Source: Candidatus Gastranaerophilales bacterium
GTDB taxonomy: Bacteria > Cyanobacteriota > Vampirovibrionia > Gastranaerophilales > Gastranaerophilaceae
Reading direction: 5' to 3'
DNA: 64,000 bases
Assembly: GCA_944326605.1 (NCBI GenBank)
Contig: CALVEM010000004.1
Location: forward strand, 1-64,000
The notes under the pieces were generated by a model that saw nothing but the letters and a program-made list of their open reading frames with translations, did not search any database and was not told the origin of the DNA. Both the position numbers and the translations under genes were made by a program. The first letter of the stretch is position 1. Every line of letters starts with the position of its first letter. Below, piece by piece: positions 34,504 to 41,717 of this stretch.

Positions 34504-35583
34504 TTACAAAATCTTAAAAATTTGTTGCAAATATTCACGTGCGCATTTGTCTGACGTATACTCTCTGATTGTCTGTAAACTATTGTAGCGCAATGTTTTT
34601 AAGCTGTCATCATCCATGTTTTTTATATTAAGGAGTAATTTTCTGATTTCACTTGAAATCGGAAGAGTTAAAAAACCGTTTTCTCCGTTTTTGATAATTC
34701 CTGCAATCCCGTCATCTTTTGTACAGATTGTAATACAGCCCTGCGCCATAGCTTCTAAATATACCATACCAAAGGTTTCATTAATACTCGGCAGGATGAA
34801 AATATCACTTTCCCGCATTTTTGTGAGAACTTTGTTATGTGCAAGATAACCTGTAAATTTTACACTTTTATCTATTTTTTCAAGATTTTTACGCTCACTG
34901 CCGTCTCCGATTACTGTCAGCTCAAAACCTTCAAGCCCCTTACAGGCTTCAATAACTTTATCAATATTTTTTCTTTTTTTGAAATTCGCGCAGGTCAAAA
35001 TCTTTACTGGTGAAGAGTGAAGAGTGAAGGGTGAAGAGTGAATTATATTTTCATCAATTCCAGAAGGTGCAGTAAATGTCTTGCTTTCAAATTCCGGATA
35101 AAGTTTGAGGAGTTTATCTTTTATTACAAAAGATCTGCAGGCAATTACTTTTGCATGTGTGAGAGCTTTTTCAAGCCGTTTCTTGAAATGAAATTTATAT
35201 AAAGGATTTGTAAGAACCTCCAAATCCGAGTTATGTATTCCTGCCACAAACGGAAGACCAAGCTTGTCCGCAAATAGAATTCCTGACGGCATGTGAGCGA
35301 TTGTGAGGACTTCAGGAGGGCAGGAGGGCAGGAGGGCAGGCTGTTTTTGTTTAATATCAAACCAGAACGGTGTCCAGTAATTTATGTTCAAAATATTGCC
35401 GTACTTGCCTGTTTTGTAAAACGGTTTGCCTCGCAAAAATGAATTCAAAATAAAATTCGGTTTTATAACATCAACTTTATGCCCCTGTTTTTCCCACTCT
35501 TTAACAAAATTAAGAAGAGTTTTTGGCGTTGTTTTTTCATCGTTTTTTACGGGATATAAGTCTGTTATAAAAAGAATTCTCAT
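34504..35583 (-). CDS. GT4-type glycosyltransferase with repeat insertions
   Basis: 359 residues. MRILFITDLYPVKNDEKTTP opens the N-terminal Rossmann fold, and the C-terminal one holds VKILTCANFKKRKNIDKVIEA and PSINETFGMVYLEAMAQG with the E-x7-E motif that binds the donor sugar nucleotide. Retaining mechanism; acceptor unknown, probably an envelope glycan. Two stretches are repeat-derived: residues about 80-93 (QPALLPSCPPEV) from the GGCAGGA repeat at 35309-35347 and about 181-192 (HSSPFTLHSSP) from tandem TTCACTCTTCA. Confidence 0.9.
   Translation of the reverse strand: MRILFITDLYPVKNDEKTTPKTLLNFVKEWEKQGHKVDVIKPNFILNSFLRGKPFYKTGKYGNILNINYWTPFWFDIKQKQPALLPSCPPEVLTIAHMPSGILFADKLGLPFVAGIHNSDLEVLTNPLYKFHFKKRLEKALTHAKVIACRSFVIKDKLLKLYPEFESKTFTAPSGIDENIIHSSPFTLHSSPVKILTCANFKKRKNIDKVIEACKGLEGFELTVIGDGSERKNLEKIDKSVKFTGYLAHNKVLTKMRESDIFILPSINETFGMVYLEAMAQGCITICTKDDGIAGIIKNGENGFLTLPISSEIRKLLLNIKNMDDDSLKTLRYNSLQTIREYTSDKCAREYLQQIFKIL
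35008..35042 (-). repeat. TTCACTCTTCA short tandem repeat inside the GT4 gene
   Basis: About four tandem GTGAAGA/GTGAAGG units (plus strand). A related TCTTCACTCTTCA lies in the prepilin leader at about 13302-13320. Read as HSSPFTLHSSPV. Confidence 0.65.
35309..35347 (-). repeat. GGCAGGA repeat inside the GT4 gene
   Basis: ACTTCAGGAGGGCAGGAGGG then three further GGCAGGA-type units and CTGTTTTTGTTT, nearly identical to the intergenic copy at 397-440 including its T-rich end. Confidence 0.78.
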
Positions 35584-35675
35584 AAACGAATTATACCATA
35601 CAATTAAATAAATTTTCTATTCGAGCACTTGTAAATCAAAGTAAAATGAGTTATAATGGTTTAAAGAGGTGCTTT

Positions 35676-36167
35676 ATGGTTCAGGAAAACGGATACAATT
35701 TTTATATTGATAAAGGGATTTCGGAAACCAATGATGGTAAATTTGAGGAAGCTCTTGATACTTTAGATAAAGCTATTGCCCTTGATAGTAAAAGACCTCT
35801 TGCGTATTTTTCAAAAGGCATTGTGTTTCAGTATCTTAATGACCCGCAGTCTGCTTATGATAACTACTCTACGGCAATTGATCTTGACAGCAGAATGACG
35901 GATGCTTATTATAACCGTGCTCAGGTGCTTCTTGCAGATAAAGAGGCTGATAATGAAAAATTAAAATCAGCTTTAGATGATTTGAATAAAGCAATAGAGC
36001 TAGATCCTAAATTTGTTGATGCGCTTTATTATAAGGCAGCTCTTCAGAAAAAATTTGAAGATTATAAAGGTGCATTGGATACTCTGGATAAAGTATTGAA
36101 AATAGAACCGAATGCTGTTTATTCCCGTGCTTTGAAAAAATTGATTTTGCAAAAGTATTTGAAGTAA
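35676..36167 (+). CDS. TPR-repeat protein
   Basis: 163 residues from ATG 35676 (GAGGTG upstream). Four TPR units: FYIDKGISETNDGKFEEALDTL, PLAYFSKGIVFQYLNDPQSAY, TDAYYNRAQVLLADKEAD, and DALYYKAALQKKFEDYKGALDTL, covering almost the whole protein. No signal peptide or other domain, so a cytosolic binding module. Divergent from the GT4 gene. Confidence 0.85.
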   Translation: MVQENGYNFYIDKGISETNDGKFEEALDTLDKAIALDSKRPLAYFSKGIVFQYLNDPQSAYDNYSTAIDLDSRMTDAYYNRAQVLLADKEADNEKLKSALDDLNKAIELDPKFVDALYYKAALQKKFEDYKGALDTLDKVLKIEPNAVYSRALKKLILQKYLK

Positions 36168-36181
36168 TCTGACATTTGCAA

Positions 36182-37141
36182 TTATCTCTTTTTCAAGTCA
36201 TTAATTTTTTCATAAGAATATTCAATATTTTGTCTTAATTCGTCATCTTGCAAAGCTTTTTGTGCAATTGTTTCTATTATTTCAATTGTTTCGGGGGCGG
36301 AATTTCTGTAAATAAACATATTCAAACCCGCGCGGATACCTTTTTCACAAGCCTGTACAGGTTCAATCCCCGTAGCACCCTTCATTATCATGTCGTCTGA
36401 AATTATTACGCCGTTAAAGCCTAATTTATTTCTCAGATAAGAAATTGCGTTTTTGCTTAAAGATGTCGGAATTGCTTCACGCTCAAAGCAGGTGCAGTGA
36501 AGATGCGCAACCATAATCATTTCTATTGTTTTTGCGCAGGCGGCAAAGGGTTTTATATGGGTGCGTTCCATTTCATCAAGCGGTAAATCAATCTCCGGCA
36601 GTGTAAGATGACTGTCAGCATTTGCATCGCCATGGCCGGGGAAATGTTTTACGCATGGAATAATTCCGTTTTCGCGGTATGTTTGAGAAACAATTTTTTC
36701 ACACTTTATAACATCATCGGGGTTGTTTGAAAATGCGCGTTCGCCGATAATCGGGTTATCAGGATTTGTGTTTACATCAATGCAGGGGGCAAAGTTCAGG
36801 TTCAGCCCGTAACTTTTTAATTCTTCTGCAATTTGGCTGGTTTGTGCGCGCAGAAAATCTTCGCCTTTTTCAAATGCAAACTTTGCCGAAAGATATTTTT
36901 TGCCGTTATGAATATTTTCGGTGCGTTCAACTCTTCCGCCCTCCTGATCTATTGAGAGAAAAGGCGGAATTAGGGCTTTTGATTTTATATCTGAAATAAG
37001 TTTACGAAACCCGTCGGAGGATTGAATGTCTTTTGTGAAAAAAATTATTCCGCCAAGACCTTGCGCAAGCGCTTTTTCATATCCGCCGCCATCCGTTCCG
37101 AGAATAAACATCTGATAAAGTTTTGTTTTTAAATCCGTCAT
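36182..37141 (-). CDS. nagZ: Beta-N-acetylhexosaminidase (GH3)
   Basis: 319 residues with a single GH3 barrel, the NagZ length. SIDQEGGRVER and KHFPGHGDANADSHLTLPEID are the family signatures; the latter holds the catalytic His/Asp loop of NagZ. NGVIISDDMIMKGA contains the nucleophile Asp. Removes GlcNAc from muropeptides in the cytosol during peptidoglycan recycling, fitting PgeF elsewhere in the window. Its start overlaps the stop of the next upstream gene. Confidence 0.92.
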   Translation of the reverse strand: MTDLKTKLYQMFILGTDGGGYEKALAQGLGGIIFFTKDIQSSDGFRKLISDIKSKALIPPFLSIDQEGGRVERTENIHNGKKYLSAKFAFEKGEDFLRAQTSQIAEELKSYGLNLNFAPCIDVNTNPDNPIIGERAFSNNPDDVIKCEKIVSQTYRENGIIPCVKHFPGHGDANADSHLTLPEIDLPLDEMERTHIKPFAACAKTIEMIMVAHLHCTCFEREAIPTSLSKNAISYLRNKLGFNGVIISDDMIMKGATGIEPVQACEKGIRAGLNMFIYRNSAPETIEIIETIAQKALQDDELRQNIEYSYEKINDLKKR

Positions 37142-37737
37142 TATATTACCTTTGTAACCAGCGGCAACAAATCTTTTAATCTCCCGGTATCATTAACTTC
37201 GTATATTTTATTGAATATTTCATCAAGTTCTTCTTCACTCGGGGTTTTGAAAGATTTTGGAATAACTATGTCATCTGTTGTTTGCGCGTTAACGAAACCC
37301 TTGTTTTCTTTCAAAAATTCTTTGTATGCTTCAAGGATTGTTAAATATTGAGGGTCGTATGTAAAATCTTGCCCCATATAATATTTAACATCTTTTTTGA
37401 GTTGATCTAGGTAGTTCCTTACAAAATCAACTTCGGATAAAATTTCATCTTCGTTATATTCCCCGCCGTAGCAGATGTTGTTTAAAAGCGGTGTATTTTT
37501 AAGAGTTCTTATATAGACTGCCCATAGGATTGAGCCTGCATAAAAGCTCATATATGTTTCAAGAAGTGTCAAAATTTTAGGATAAAACATTTTAAACTGC
37601 TGTTTTTTCTGGTTAAAACTTTTTATTTTGCTTAATGCACCGTAAGCATATTCAATATTCGGTACAATTGCGCTCATGTGTTTTATAAATCCCGGATCAA
37701 ATTGTACTCCGTCTTCAAGTTCTACTCTATTGTCCAT
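37141..37737 (-). CDS. Hypothetical protein upstream of nagZ
   Basis: 198 residues, mostly helical in appearance, with LLETYMSFYAGSILWAVYIR in the middle and an acidic C-terminus (SFKTPSEEELDEIFNKIYEV). No signal peptide. It overlaps nagZ by one base and so is co-translated; a role near cell-wall recycling is possible but unsupported. No family recognised. Confidence 0.6.
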   Translation of the reverse strand: MDNRVELEDGVQFDPGFIKHMSAIVPNIEYAYGALSKIKSFNQKKQQFKMFYPKILTLLETYMSFYAGSILWAVYIRTLKNTPLLNNICYGGEYNEDEILSEVDFVRNYLDQLKKDVKYYMGQDFTYDPQYLTILEAYKEFLKENKGFVNAQTTDDIVIPKSFKTPSEEELDEIFNKIYEVNDTGRLKDLLPLVTKVI

Positions 37738-37758
37738 TTTAATATCCTTTCATTTTAT

Positions 37759-38952
37759 TTAAAGCATTTCAAATTTTATTTTTTTCTTATTATTTTTCAG
37801 AACTTTTTCTTGGAATTCTTTATCATACTGCAGTCTGTATCCGTTTGTAAAAGCTTTTACAACAGCTTTTGAAAAAGTTCCTCTGGCGCTCCAGTATGAT
37901 GTATGCGCAAATAGTACTGAACGTTTTGACCATACGCTTGAATTATCGTAAATAAAACCTTTAGGGTTATTAATTTCAATGCCGGCAAGCTGTTCCATCT
38001 CATCAATTGTAAGATTTCTGCTGGACGGGAAACCGAGCGGATCTTCCCTGTAGTTTACGGTCAGGAAAAACAAACCTTTTTCCATTATATATTTTAGCAT
38101 AAGTTTATTGTAATAATTAAGTTCGTAATCGGGGTTTGCGAGGTCCGAATAAAATAAGACCAGCGGACTTGCAAAATTTACGACGCCTTTTAAAGTATCA
38201 TCCGGCGCGCAGTCTGTTTTTGTAGCGTCTTTCAAAGCAAGATAATTCTCTTCATTTATACTGTCAGCCGGTCTGAAAAGCAGGTTTCCGTTTTCTGATA
38301 CAACGCCGATTTTTGCTTTTGACAATGCGGAAATACATGTATTTTCAACCGGATTTTCTTTGATAAGCTTTTTGATATTCTCGCTGAAATCAAGTGTTGT
38401 TGAAAAATTTTCAAGATTTATATACGGGAGTTTGTTGAACATGTATTCATAAGTTACAAAACTTCCGGCAGAATAGCCGTAAAGAATTACTTTATTACCT
38501 TTTTCCTTTTCGGCTTTAATTGTTTCATTTAAGTCATCAAGAATAGGCAGCATATTGTGTTGTTTTTGCACCCAGATTGCATCGTGAAGATAAGCTGCAA
38601 GCATTGAGCGGACTTTATATGCAAGGGTCGGGCTGAATGCTTTTGATAAATCCAGCTGCTGCTGCACAAATTCAAGATCATTTTTGCTTTTATCTCCCCA
38701 GAAAAAGATAACAGGTTCTTCGTTGATTTTGTATTGCGGTTTGTTCAGGAAAACTTCTTTAATCTCTTTATTTTTTTCAAACTTTTTTTTTAAAACGGGA
38801 TGAAGTTTTTGAACGCCTTCAACATACCAGTTTGACATTTTTTCATCGTTGTTGTTAGACCCGTTAATGTATACAAAACTTACGCCTGTCTGTGCAAGGC
38901 AAGCATTGTGTAACAATAATAAACCTAAAATAAGCCCTAAAATCTTCTTCAT
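37759..38952 (-). CDS. Secreted alpha/beta-hydrolase-like protein
   Basis: 397 residues. A signal peptide (KKILGLILGLLLLHNACLA, cleaved before QTG) is followed by VSFVYINGSNNNDEK, which has the shape of an oxyanion-hole turn, and GNKVILYGYSAGSFVTYEYM with G-x-S-x-G around Ser161. The last candidate histidine is in SVLFAHTSYWSARGTF. The exact family is not recognised; a periplasmic or surface esterase or lipase is the best guess. Confidence 0.65.
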   Translation of the reverse strand: MKKILGLILGLLLLHNACLAQTGVSFVYINGSNNNDEKMSNWYVEGVQKLHPVLKKKFEKNKEIKEVFLNKPQYKINEEPVIFFWGDKSKNDLEFVQQQLDLSKAFSPTLAYKVRSMLAAYLHDAIWVQKQHNMLPILDDLNETIKAEKEKGNKVILYGYSAGSFVTYEYMFNKLPYINLENFSTTLDFSENIKKLIKENPVENTCISALSKAKIGVVSENGNLLFRPADSINEENYLALKDATKTDCAPDDTLKGVVNFASPLVLFYSDLANPDYELNYYNKLMLKYIMEKGLFFLTVNYREDPLGFPSSRNLTIDEMEQLAGIEINNPKGFIYDNSSVWSKRSVLFAHTSYWSARGTFSKAVVKAFTNGYRLQYDKEFQEKVLKNNKKKIKFEML

Positions 38953-39006
38953 GTTAAATATAATAGCACAAAATATTGTAATAATTAATTGTTTGTCATA
39001 AATATC

Positions 39007-39293
39007 AGGTTTGGCTTTTAGTCCAACATTGATATTGTTGGGGTAGAAACCCCAACCTACATCTTTTTATTCATTTGATGTTATTTTGTAAACGCCGATA
39101 GCGGCTGCACCTGCAGGAAAGTAGGTTGGGCTTTCAGCCCAACATTAATATTATTGGGGAAAACTCCAACCTACATCTTCTTATTCATTTGATTTTATTT
39201 TTGTAAACTCCTGTAGCTGCTACACTTGCAACAAAGTAGGTTTGGCTTTCAGTCAAACATTGATATTGTTGGGGTAGAAACCCCAACTTACTA
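39007..39293. repeat. Tandem array: paired REPs alternating with copies of the aquaporin gene 3' end
   Basis: Three REP pairs lie at 39007-39060, 39120-39174 and 39236-39293. Each has a GTAGGTTGGG-type REP followed by an inverted one. Between them are two diverged 60-bp copies of the last bases of the aquaporin gene (39064-39119 and 39178-39235). The period is about 115 bp. The first tail copy still encodes PAGAAAIGVYKITSNE and a stop. The array fills the gap between the aquaporin gene and the hydrolase-like gene; no other feature is present. Confidence 0.85.
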
Positions 39294-39297
39294 CTAC

Positions 39298-39933
39298 TTA
39301 TTTATTTGATGTTATTTTATAAACTCCGGCAGCTGCTGCACCTGCAACAAAGTTTGTCAACAGAGTTATTGCAATGAGTTTAGCCTGTGTAATTCCCATT
39401 ACGGCAATTCCGAGCGCAACTGCGGGGTTGAATGCTCCGTAACATGTTCCTGCTGTCGCAAGCAGACCGACAAGGACGGTTGAGCCGATTGCAAGTCCGT
39501 AATAAGAATTCCCTTTTGTATCATCAGATGTTGCAGTATGCAAAACTACGTAACATAATGCAAATGTAAATAAAAATTCACATATTATCAAAGGCAAAAC
39601 GCTATAAGTCGTTTCATTTGAATACGGAGGAATAGCAACAAGATATCCGGCAGTTAAAGCTGCGAGCACACCGCCGATAAATTGTGAAATAATATATGGT
39701 ACAAAATCTTTCCAGTTTAGTGCTCCTCTTATTGCCGCTGCAAGTGATACTGCGGGGTTATAGTGCCCGCCGGAAACGTGACCGCCCGCATATACCATAA
39801 CCATTAAAATAAAACCGATTGCCATTGGCGGAAAACTATTGCTGCTGTTTGGAAATAATGAACATCCCACTGTCAATACAAGAAAAAATGTTCCTATTAA
39901 TTCTACAAAGCATTTTTTTAATAATTCTTTCAT
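39298..39933 (-). CDS. Aquaporin (MIP family)
   Basis: 211 residues with six transmembrane helices and both half-helix loops: GGHYNPAVSL and GAFNPAVAL, the two NPA motifs of the pore. FVELIGTFFLVLTVGCSLF is the typical start. The second arm and the narrow region suggest a water channel of the AqpZ type more than a glycerol facilitator, but this is not certain. Divergent from pgeF with an 80-bp gap. The 3' end has been copied into the adjacent REP array. Confidence 0.92.
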   Translation of the reverse strand: MKELLKKCFVELIGTFFLVLTVGCSLFPNSSNSFPPMAIGFILMVMVYAGGHVSGGHYNPAVSLAAAIRGALNWKDFVPYIISQFIGGVLAALTAGYLVAIPPYSNETTYSVLPLIICEFLFTFALCYVVLHTATSDDTKGNSYYGLAIGSTVLVGLLATAGTCYGAFNPAVALGIAVMGITQAKLIAITLLTNFVAGAAAAGVYKITSNK

Positions 39934-40013
39934 ATAACTCTCCTTATTTCGTGAGAAATTTTAACATATTTGTAGAATTTGTGCAATTAATCTTTTATGC
40001 TATAAATGTAATT

Positions 40014-40754
40014 ATGTTTTATTTTGAAGAGATTAACGGCAAAAAAATATTAAAAAGTTCGATTTTATCAGGATTAACACATTTTTTTACGACAAGGGAA
40101 AGTGTTATAAAAACTAAAGAACCCGAATTTGAAAACATAGTTGAAGAAAATAAAAAAGATATTTGTAAATATTTACAAATTGAAGAGGAAAATTTTATAC
40201 ATCCTTCACAAACTCACACATCAAATGTAGATGTTGCAAAAGTTGGTGTTTCTGTTTATCCTGATACGGACGGATTAATTTTGACAAATAAAGTTCAGGC
40301 GGTTTTCTTAAATTTTGCAGACTGTACACCTGTAATTATTTATGATCCTTTAAATAAAATTGCAGCAGTTTCTCATGCAGGCTGGCGCGGAACAGCCGCA
40401 AAAATTGCATATAAAACCGTGCAAAAAATGTCGGAGGAATTCGGTTCAGCTCCTGTTAATTTGAAGGCTGCAATAGGTCCTGCTATATCCTTTTGCTGTT
40501 ATAATGTAGGCGAAGATGTTTACAGGCAGCTTATGGTATCTGTAAGAAACTTTAAAAATTTGTCTGAAATCCGCGAGGGCAGCATATTTGTAGATTTGAA
40601 AGGGATAAATAAAAGACAGCTTATTGAAGCCGGTTTGAAGGTTGAGAATATAGATGTATGCCCTTTCTGCACGGTTTGTAACAATGAACTTTTCTTTTCA
40701 TACAGGAGAGAAAACGGGACAACGAACAGGCACAGTGCTGTTGTAAAATTATGA
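40014..40754 (+). CDS. pgeF: Peptidoglycan editing factor / multicopper-like laccase domain protein
   Basis: 246 residues from ATG 40014; the longer frame runs antisense through the aquaporin start. Family motifs: HPSQTHTSNV, NFADCTPVI, SHAGWRGTAAKI, AIGPAISFCCYNVG, and CPFCTVCNN with FFSYRRENGTTNRH. These supply the His and Cys ligands of the zinc site. Proteins of this family remove wrongly incorporated L-Ser-type muropeptides; oxidase activity has also been reported. It converges on a small XRE gene with six bases of overlap. Confidence 0.92.
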   Translation: MFYFEEINGKKILKSSILSGLTHFFTTRESVIKTKEPEFENIVEENKKDICKYLQIEEENFIHPSQTHTSNVDVAKVGVSVYPDTDGLILTNKVQAVFLNFADCTPVIIYDPLNKIAAVSHAGWRGTAAKIAYKTVQKMSEEFGSAPVNLKAAIGPAISFCCYNVGEDVYRQLMVSVRNFKNLSEIREGSIFVDLKGINKRQLIEAGLKVENIDVCPFCTVCNNELFFSYRRENGTTNRHSAVVKL

Positions 40755-40961
40755 AAAAAAATCGGGTTTTATAATTTTTAAAACTATAAAAATTATTATA
40801 TATTCTTCAAAAGAAACAGTTCTGCTTCCTTGTTCAGCTTTTTCAATAACAGTAACCGGTAAATTTGCTTTTAATGCAGTTTCTTTAATTGAATAGCCTA
40901 ATTTTTTTCTTTTTTCTTTAATTACAGATGCAATAAAATTCATTCTGTCGCTTGACTTCAT
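40749..40961 (-). CDS. Small helix-turn-helix protein
   Basis: 70 residues from ATG 40961 (or 83 from ATG 41000). The shorter form is preferred because AAGGG precedes it and because a TTGACT-N17-TATTAT promoter puts the RNA start around 40998. IKEKRKKLGYSIKETALKANLPVTVIEKAEQG is a XRE-like helix-turn-helix. Probably binds the inverted repeat at 40981-41000 and controls itself and the divergent 69-residue gene. Confidence 0.7.
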   Translation of the reverse strand: MKSSDRMNFIASVIKEKRKKLGYSIKETALKANLPVTVIEKAEQGSRTVSFEEYIIIFIVLKIIKPDFFS

Positions 40962-40980
40962 GGCCAATACCCTTAATTGA

Positions 40981-41032
40981 ATGTCTCGTGTATAAGACAT
41001 ATAATAAATAATTTTTTATATTTAGTCAAGCA
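40981..41032 (-). promoter_or_regulatory. Promoter with overlapping inverted-repeat operator
   Basis: Minus strand: TTGACT (41032-41027), 17-bp spacer, TATTAT (41009-41004). Directly downstream, ATGTCT (40981-40986) and AGACAT (40995-41000) form a perfect 6-bp inverted repeat, 8 bp apart, at the expected transcription start. The TGTCT/AGACA half-sites are the same as in the 13070-13098 operator. Confidence 0.65.
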
Positions 41033-41048
41033 AATTTATAATGTGTTA

Positions 41049-41258
41049 ATGATTTATAAAGATATAATTAAACCTTTATTATCAATAAATCAATTTACTG
41101 TTGAACACTTAGCTGAGGCAATGACAAAAGAGCTGAATAAGAAATATACCCGTAGCAGCTTGAACGGTAAATTTTCACGTGATACCTTGACCATGAAAGA
41201 ATGTCAGGCAATTGCAAAAATTTTAGGCTATCATATTGCCTTCATAAAAAATAAATAG
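41049..41258 (+). CDS. Small DNA-binding-like protein
   Basis: 69 residues from ATG 41049 (or 71 from GTG 41043). MIYKDIIKPLLSINQFTVEHLAEAM, KYTRSSLNGKFSRDTLTMKEC and AIAKILGYHIAFI have the spacing of a phage-type helix-turn-helix domain. Divergent from the small XRE gene, sharing its operator region; the two may form a switch. No clear ribosome-binding site. Confidence 0.55.
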   Translation: MIYKDIIKPLLSINQFTVEHLAEAMTKELNKKYTRSSLNGKFSRDTLTMKECQAIAKILGYHIAFIKNK

Positions 41259-41262
41259 TTTT

Positions 41263-41616
41263 TTAGTACCCCATAAACATATTCTGCATTCCGCCCTGTA
41301 TGCCCTGCATCATCATCATACTGTTAGAACTGTCCATATATTGCGGAAACTGGCTGTATGTCATAGGTGCCTGTTTATTCGTTGAAGGTGTTATATTACC
41401 CATTTGTCTGACGGATTTAGGTCCCATAATATCATCAACGGCTTCTTCTTCAACTATATCAGATGCAGCAAGTGGCTTTCTTAAATGAGGGTATGCCGGA
41501 TGAGTTGTATTGAATGTTCCGGAGAATGTTGCATGCGGTGTCATATTTATTTCTTCGGCAAAAACCGGTGAGATAAAACCGATAAACAATAATGCAAAAA
41601 CTAATTTTTTTAACAT
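41263..41616 (-). CDS. Small secreted Met-rich hypothetical protein
   Basis: 117 residues with a good signal peptide (LKKLVFALLFIGFISPVFA-EE) and GGAGGGA ahead of the ATG. The mature part is unstructured-looking, with HATFSGTFNTTHPAYPHL and a Met/Gln/Gly-rich end (SSNSMMMMQGIQGGMQNMF). Methionine clusters of this kind can bind copper, which is speculation. No family recognised. Confidence 0.6.
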   Translation of the reverse strand: MLKKLVFALLFIGFISPVFAEEINMTPHATFSGTFNTTHPAYPHLRKPLAASDIVEEEAVDDIMGPKSVRQMGNITPSTNKQAPMTYSQFPQYMDSSNSMMMMQGIQGGMQNMFMGY

Positions 41617-41717
41617 ACACTTCCCTCCGTAAATTTTTTAATATTATTATATAACAAAATTTTTAATAAACAACTTTGCCAGTTTTTGTGATTTCTGCTA
41701 TAATACAGGGTAGAATT

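Noticed and set aside
39007-39293. CRISPR array
   Set aside because: The units are 115 bp, consist of paired hairpins plus gene-tail copies, have no unique spacers, and no cas genes are present.
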